Assembly: GCF_900111175.1 (NCBI RefSeq)
Contig: NZ_FOGI01000001.1
Coordinates: forward strand, 447,382 to 482,183
Length of the DNA: 34,802 bases
Direction of reading: 5' to 3'
Source: Actinokineospora terrae
Lineage (GTDB): Bacteria; Actinomycetota; Actinomycetes; Mycobacteriales; Pseudonocardiaceae
Each line of letters begins with the position of its first letter. The stretch's first letter is position 1. The translations under genes were made by a program, and so were the position numbers. Shown one piece after another: positions 31,155 to 34,802 of this stretch. The notes under the pieces were generated by a model that was given only the letters and a program-made list of their open reading frames with translations, ran no database searches and was not told the origin of the DNA.

Positions 31155-32741
31155 ATGGCCGAGTCGATCGACGCGGTGTTGGTGGAGGCCGCGCGGCTCA
31201 CGGCGGCCGGTCGCCCCACCGAGGCCGTCGAGGTGCTGCGCCCGCTGCTGGTGACCCACCCCGACCACTCCGAGGCCTGGTGCAGGCTCGCCGCGGCCCT
31301 GCTGGACGCGGGCGACTTCCAGCTCTGCCTCGACGCGGCCAAGCGCGCCATCACCCTCGGCGAGCGGTCGTGGGCGCACCGGCTGGCCAGCCTCTCGCTG
31401 GCCGAGATGGGCCGCCACGACGAGGCCATCGTGTCCGCCAGGGAGGCCGCCCGGCGCGACCCGGGCGACTGGCGGTCGCTGGTCACCCTGTCGGAGGTAC
31501 TCGGCCCGGCCGCCCCGGAGGAGTCCCTCGCCGTGGCGCTCGGCGCGGTCGACGCCGCCCCCGAGGTGCCGCGGGTGCACGAGGTGCTCGGCATCGCCGC
31601 CGCCCGCGCCGGTGACAACGCCCTCGCCCGCCGCGCCTACACCGACGCGCTGCTGCTCGACCCGGGCAACGCCGAGGTCAGCGCCAGGCTCGACGCCCTG
31701 CCCGAGGTGCCGCTGCGCCGCGGCGCGCCCGCGGCGAACGGGTTCGCCCGCAGGCTCACCGGCGGCGGCGCCGACTACTCGGCCGCGCGCCCCACGGTCA
31801 TCGACTCGACCGTCGTGGAATCCAGGGTCGTGGAGTCCAGGGTCGTGGAGTCCAGGGTCGGCGAGTCCAGCATGGTCGAGTCAGGGGTGGCCGACTCCGG
31901 TGCGGCCGCGGGTAGTGGGGGAGCCGGGGACGGGGGCGCGCTCGTGGATGGTGGCGGTCTTGTGGACGGCGGTGCTGCTGCGGACGGTGGCGTTGCCGAG
32001 GGCGGCGTGGTCGAGGAGCCCGCCGAGGACAGGTGGACGGTCGAGTCGGAGTGGCGGCAGCGGATGTCGGCGGTGTGGCCGGTCCCGGCCAAGCCGGTGG
32101 ACGCGGAGATCGAGCCGGTGATCCAGGTGGTCGCCGACCCGGGCTTCGCCGTCCACCCGGGCCGCGCGTCCGCCGACCGCGCTCCCGCCGACGACCACCC
32201 CGTCGAGGACGTCGGCGAGGTGCGGGTCGGTGCCAGGCCGCGGCCCCGCAGGCGCACCAGGGAGATCCCGGTCGTCGAGGAACCCGCTGCCCCGCCCCGG
32301 CCGGTCGCCGCGCGGCCGACGCACACCGGGTTCACCCGCGCCAAGCGCGTCTCGCTGTGGTTGGTCCTGCGCCGCTGCTCCGGCTGGCTGGCCATTGGGG
32401 GATTTGTCCTTTTAGTGGCCGGAATGCCGTCGCCGAGCCCGCTGCTGGTCTGGTTCGCCCTGGCGCTCTTGCTCATTGTCACCGGTGCCGCCGCTTTTGG
32501 TTACCGCGCCATTCCGGTTGTCGACCGCCCCACACCGCGCGAACTCGCCGACCACGCCCCGCTCATCGCCCTCGCCGCGGCCCTGACCGCGTTCGGCCTG
32601 GTCATGCTGGGTGTGTGGACCCTCGCCCTGGCCTTCGGCGCCACCGGGACGCAACTGCTGGTGACCGCGATCGTGCTCGGCGTGGCGCCCGGGGTCCTCG
32701 CCTGGTTCGGGCTCTGGCGAATACGGACCGCCTCCCGATAA
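31155..32741 (+). CDS. TPR protein with C-terminal membrane domain
   Basis: 528 aa from ATG 31155, with GGGAGGG upstream. Residues 1-~190 hold about five TPR-like repeats (AGRPTEAVEVLRPLLVTHPDHSEAWCRLAAALLDAGD, AEMGRHDEAIVSAREAARRDPGD, AGDNALARRAYTDALLLDPGN). Residues ~200-390 are low complexity, including a VVESR repeat (31812-31871) and an arginine patch RPRRRT. The last ~150 residues hold four membrane segments with RPTPRELADHAPL between the pairs. The TPRs should face the cytoplasm as a protein-binding platform. Function unknown. It resembles other actinobacterial TPR proteins of this layout, not a named family. Confidence 0.85.
   Translation: MAESIDAVLVEAARLTAAGRPTEAVEVLRPLLVTHPDHSEAWCRLAAALLDAGDFQLCLDAAKRAITLGERSWAHRLASLSLAEMGRHDEAIVSAREAARRDPGDWRSLVTLSEVLGPAAPEESLAVALGAVDAAPEVPRVHEVLGIAAARAGDNALARRAYTDALLLDPGNAEVSARLDALPEVPLRRGAPAANGFARRLTGGGADYSAARPTVIDSTVVESRVVESRVVESRVGESSMVESGVADSGAAAGSGGAGDGGALVDGGGLVDGGAAADGGVAEGGVVEEPAEDRWTVESEWRQRMSAVWPVPAKPVDAEIEPVIQVVADPGFAVHPGRASADRAPADDHPVEDVGEVRVGARPRPRRRTREIPVVEEPAAPPRPVAARPTHTGFTRAKRVSLWLVLRRCSGWLAIGGFVLLVAGMPSPSPLLVWFALALLLIVTGAAAFGYRAIPVVDRPTPRELADHAPLIALAAALTAFGLVMLGVWTLALAFGATGTQLLVTAIVLGVAPGVLAWFGLWRIRTASR
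31812..31871 (+). repeat. 15-bp in-frame tandem repeat (VVESR)
   Basis: GTCGTGGARTCCAGG occurs three times (31812-31826, 31827-31841, 31842-31856), then a decayed fourth copy (GESSM). It is in frame with the TPR gene and encodes VVESR. The unit adds or loses five residues without a frameshift, so strains may differ in copy number. Confidence 0.85.
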
Positions 32742-32821
32742 GGTGCGCGGGTCAGTTTTCGAATGGGGAGCCGCGGGCGGGGGTCGCCGCGGATTTCACC
32801 CGAGTTCGCTAGGGGACACTC

Positions 32822-33358
32822 GTGCGTGGTTTAGCCGCTTTGCTGATGGTCTACGGGTTCGGTTCGGCGCTGCTCAGCTTCACCAGCTTCCAGTTCCGCA
32901 TCGTCTCCTGGGCCGATGCCTACCAGCCGGGCGCAGGCCTGGGCATCGGTGCGCTCGGCCTGCTGATCCTGGTGCTGGTCATCGCCTTCACCAAGGAGAA
33001 GCCCGCCGAGCCCGCCCCCGCGCCGCTCCCCCCGCCGCCCGGCTACTCCTACGCCCCGCAGCAGGGCTCCGGCCAGACTCCGGGTTACGCCCCGCAGCCC
33101 GGTTACCCCGCTCAGCCTGGCTACCCGGCCCAGCCTGGTAACCCAGTCCAGCCCGTTAACCCAGCCCAGGGCGGATATGCCCAGCCTGGTTATGCCGCGC
33201 AGCCCGGGTTCCAGCCTCAGCCTGGTGGCCCCGCGCAGCCCGGTTACCCCGCCCAGGGTGGTTACCCCGCGCAGCCCGGCTACCCGCAGATCCAGCAGCC
33301 CGGATACCCCCAGCAGCCCGGGGTCCCGCCGCAGCAGAACTACGGCCCGCCGCGCTAG
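32822..33358 (+). CDS. Membrane protein with PGYPAQ-repeat cytoplasmic tail
   Basis: 178 aa from GTG 32822, with AGGGG upstream. Two membrane segments ([22 protein letters not shown] and [17 protein letters not shown]) are followed by a ~120-residue proline/glycine/glutamine/tyrosine tail with PGYPAQ-type repeats ([26 protein letters not shown]). Such tails are common on small actinobacterial membrane proteins and are disordered. No catalytic motif. Function unknown. Confidence 0.85.
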   Translation: MRGLAALLMVYGFGSALLSFTSFQFRIVSWADAYQPGAGLGIGALGLLILVLVIAFTKEKPAEPAPAPLPPPPGYSYAPQQGSGQTPGYAPQPGYPAQPGYPAQPGNPVQPVNPAQGGYAQPGYAAQPGFQPQPGGPAQPGYPAQGGYPAQPGYPQIQQPGYPQQPGVPPQQNYGPPR

Positions 33359-33440
33359 TCCCCGCCGTTCTCCTGGCGTCCCGGGTGGACGCGGTGTCAG
33401 ACTCACCGCGCTCGGATGACCCCGGACGGTGAGGTTCGCG

Positions 33441-34595
33441 ATGGCAGGGCACGCGCAGTACCAGAACGAGATCTACCTGCAGGGCCTCGCCGACCAGGTG
33501 CCGCCGTTCACCACGGACGCCACCCGGTTGGCGGCGGCCGCCGAGGCGGTGATGGAGCCGGGGCCGTTCGGGTACGTCGCCGGGGGCGCGGGGTCGGGGG
33601 ACACGGTCCGCGCGAACCGGGCCGCGTTCGAGCGGTGGCGGATCGTGCCGAGGATGCTGACCGGCGCCACCACCCGCGACCTGTCGACGACCGTGCTCGG
33701 CACCGCCATGCCTGCCCCGGTCCTGCTCGCCCCCGTCGGCGTCCAGGGGATCGTGCACCCCGAGGGGGAGCTGGCGGTCGCCCGCGCCGCGGCCGCGCTC
33801 GACGTGCCGATCGTGCTGTCGACCGCGTCGTCGTACCCGCTGGAGGACGTCGCCGCGGTCGGTGGGCCCCGCTGGTTCCAGCTGTACTGGCCCAACGAGC
33901 CCGAGGTGTGCGCGAGCCTGCTGCGCCGCGCGAAGGCCGCGGGCTACACGGCCCTGGTCGTCACCCTCGACACGTGGACCCTCGCCTGGCGCCCGCGCGA
34001 CCTGGACCACGCGTACCTGCCGTTCCTGCGGGCTTCCGGTGTGGCCAACGCGTTCACCGACCCGGCGTTCCGGGCGGGGCTGGAGAAGTCGCCCGAGGAG
34101 GACCAGGCGATGGCGATCCTGCGCTGGGTGTCGCTGTTCACCGGCACCGACAAGCGCTGGGACCAACTGCCGTTCCTGCGCGAGCACTGGGACGGCCCCA
34201 TCGTCCTCAAGGGCATCCAACACCCCGACGACGCCCGCCGCGCCGCCGACGCGGGCATGGACGGCATCATCGTCTCCAACCACGGTGGCCGCCAAGTTGA
34301 TGGCGCCCTTGCCGCCCTCGACGCCCTCCCCGAGATAGCCACCGCCGTGGGCGACCGCCTCGAAATCCTCTTCGACTCCGGCATCCGCACCGGCGCCGAT
34401 GTCATCAAGGCCCTAGCCCTAGGAGCCAAAGCGGTTCTACTGGGCCGCCCCTACATCTACGCCCTAGCCCTAGCCGGCGAACAAGGCGTCCGCCACACCC
34501 TCCGCAGCCTCCTAGCCGACCTGGACCTCACCCTCGCCCTGTCCGGCCACCAAACCCCCGCCACCCTGACCCCCAACACCCTCCACCGCACCTAG
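33441..34595 (+). CDS. FMN-dependent alpha-hydroxy acid oxidase (lactate 2-monooxygenase-like)
   Basis: 384 aa from ATG 33441, with GTGAGG six nt upstream. GTG 33429 would add four residues. It is an FMN alpha-hydroxy-acid dehydrogenase TIM barrel: YVAGGAGS near the start, FQLYWP, LDTWTLAWRPRDLDHAYLPFL, ILKGIQHPDDARRA (Lys257), SNHGGRQ with catalytic His281 and Arg284, then DSGIRTGADVIKALALGA binding FMN phosphate. The stretch NEIYLQGL at the N-terminus and TLAWRPRDL are shared with M. smegmatis lactate 2-monooxygenase, which converts lactate to acetate, CO2 and water. The exact substrate is inferred. The last third uses rarer codons (CTA, AAA, ATA), shifting away from its neighbours. Confidence 0.9.
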   Translation: MAGHAQYQNEIYLQGLADQVPPFTTDATRLAAAAEAVMEPGPFGYVAGGAGSGDTVRANRAAFERWRIVPRMLTGATTRDLSTTVLGTAMPAPVLLAPVGVQGIVHPEGELAVARAAAALDVPIVLSTASSYPLEDVAAVGGPRWFQLYWPNEPEVCASLLRRAKAAGYTALVVTLDTWTLAWRPRDLDHAYLPFLRASGVANAFTDPAFRAGLEKSPEEDQAMAILRWVSLFTGTDKRWDQLPFLREHWDGPIVLKGIQHPDDARRAADAGMDGIIVSNHGGRQVDGALAALDALPEIATAVGDRLEILFDSGIRTGADVIKALALGAKAVLLGRPYIYALALAGEQGVRHTLRSLLADLDLTLALSGHQTPATLTPNTLHRT

Positions 34596-34741
34596 CCCCG
34601 GCTCCACAGTGGACACAACTCTCCCGGTCCGCGCGGCCCCCGCAACCCCACCGCGCCCTCTCGCTCACCACGCCCTCTTGTCGCGCTAAACCTTCTTGTC
34701 CCACAACACTTCTCGCCCCATAGCCCCAACACGCCCGCGCG

Positions 34742-34802
34742 GCCCCACAGCGACTTCTTAGCCCCACAGCGACTTCTTGGCCCCGCACCCTCTTAGCCCC
34801 GC
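34742..34802. repeat. 19-bp tandem repeats running off the window end
   Basis: GCCCCACAGCGACTTCTTR occurs at 34742-34760 and 34761-34779, followed by decayed units GCCCCGCACCCTCTTA and GCCCCGC. Looser copies precede it from ~34670. The gap 34596-34802 has no supported gene. Confidence 0.75.

Overview
The window is high-GC actinobacterial DNA. The gene block TPR protein - HAD phosphatase - ~60-aa protein - tlyA - NAD kinase - recN has the same order as the Rv1691-Rv1696 block of mycobacteria. With the GC-rich codon use, GTG starts and TANNNT -10 boxes placed 6-7 nt before start codons, this suggests the order Pseudonocardiales (an Actinokineospora/Saccharothrix-type genome). The genus is an inference.

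Layout. 1-360: 3' end of a 23S rRNA gene, the 5S rRNA gene and a strong terminator. 404-8252 (+): a TPR protein with a giant RGG-repeat N-terminus, a NagD-like phosphatase, a small conserved protein, TlyA rRNA methyltransferase, NAD kinase and RecN. 8253-8684: non-coding, repeat-rich, with a 145-bp inverted-repeat element. 8685-11209: an MFS transporter (-) divergent from an SDR oxidoreductase (+). 11378-14509: a membrane diguanylate cyclase (+) whose 5' third is a ~60-bp tandem array. 14576-19530 (-): streptogrisin-like protease, LysR regulator, DUF4184 membrane protein and M28 aminopeptidase. 19531-20254: an 85-bp tandem array and tRNA-Lys. 20429-23749: lipoprotein L,D-transpeptidase, S4 RNA-binding protein, trypsin-fold protease, tRNA-His and oligoribonuclease. 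23892-27323: GCS2-family ligase and two bacterial PH-domain membrane proteins. 27553-30901: a small conserved protein, a two-domain fatty acyl-CoA reductase-like protein and a Bcr/CflA-type MFS exporter. 31155-34595: TPR membrane protein, a PGYPAQ-repeat membrane protein and a lactate 2-monooxygenase-like flavoenzyme. The window ends in 19-bp repeats.

The most unusual object is the array at 11925-12881. Read on the MINUS strand it holds 16 evenly spaced mini-ORFs. Each has a purine-rich Shine-Dalgarno (GGAG core), exactly 6 nt, then ATG-TCY-CGY-GAY-TGG-TGA, encoding the pentapeptide MSRDW (15 copies) or MRSRDW (1 copy). Across the 15 pentapeptide copies only three of 18 positions vary. These are exactly the wobble positions of Ser, Arg and Asp, so every change is synonymous on the minus strand and non-synonymous on the plus strand. 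This points to selection on a repeated pentapeptide gene antisense to the 5' end of the diguanylate cyclase ORF. I know of no described system that matches it.

How the genes fit together: the first block is housekeeping (rRNA maturation, NADP supply, DNA repair). The 14.5-22.7 kb stretch is rich in exported hydrolases and cell-wall enzymes (two serine proteases, an aminopeptidase, an L,D-transpeptidase). Much of the rest is single genes, several of which look leaderless.
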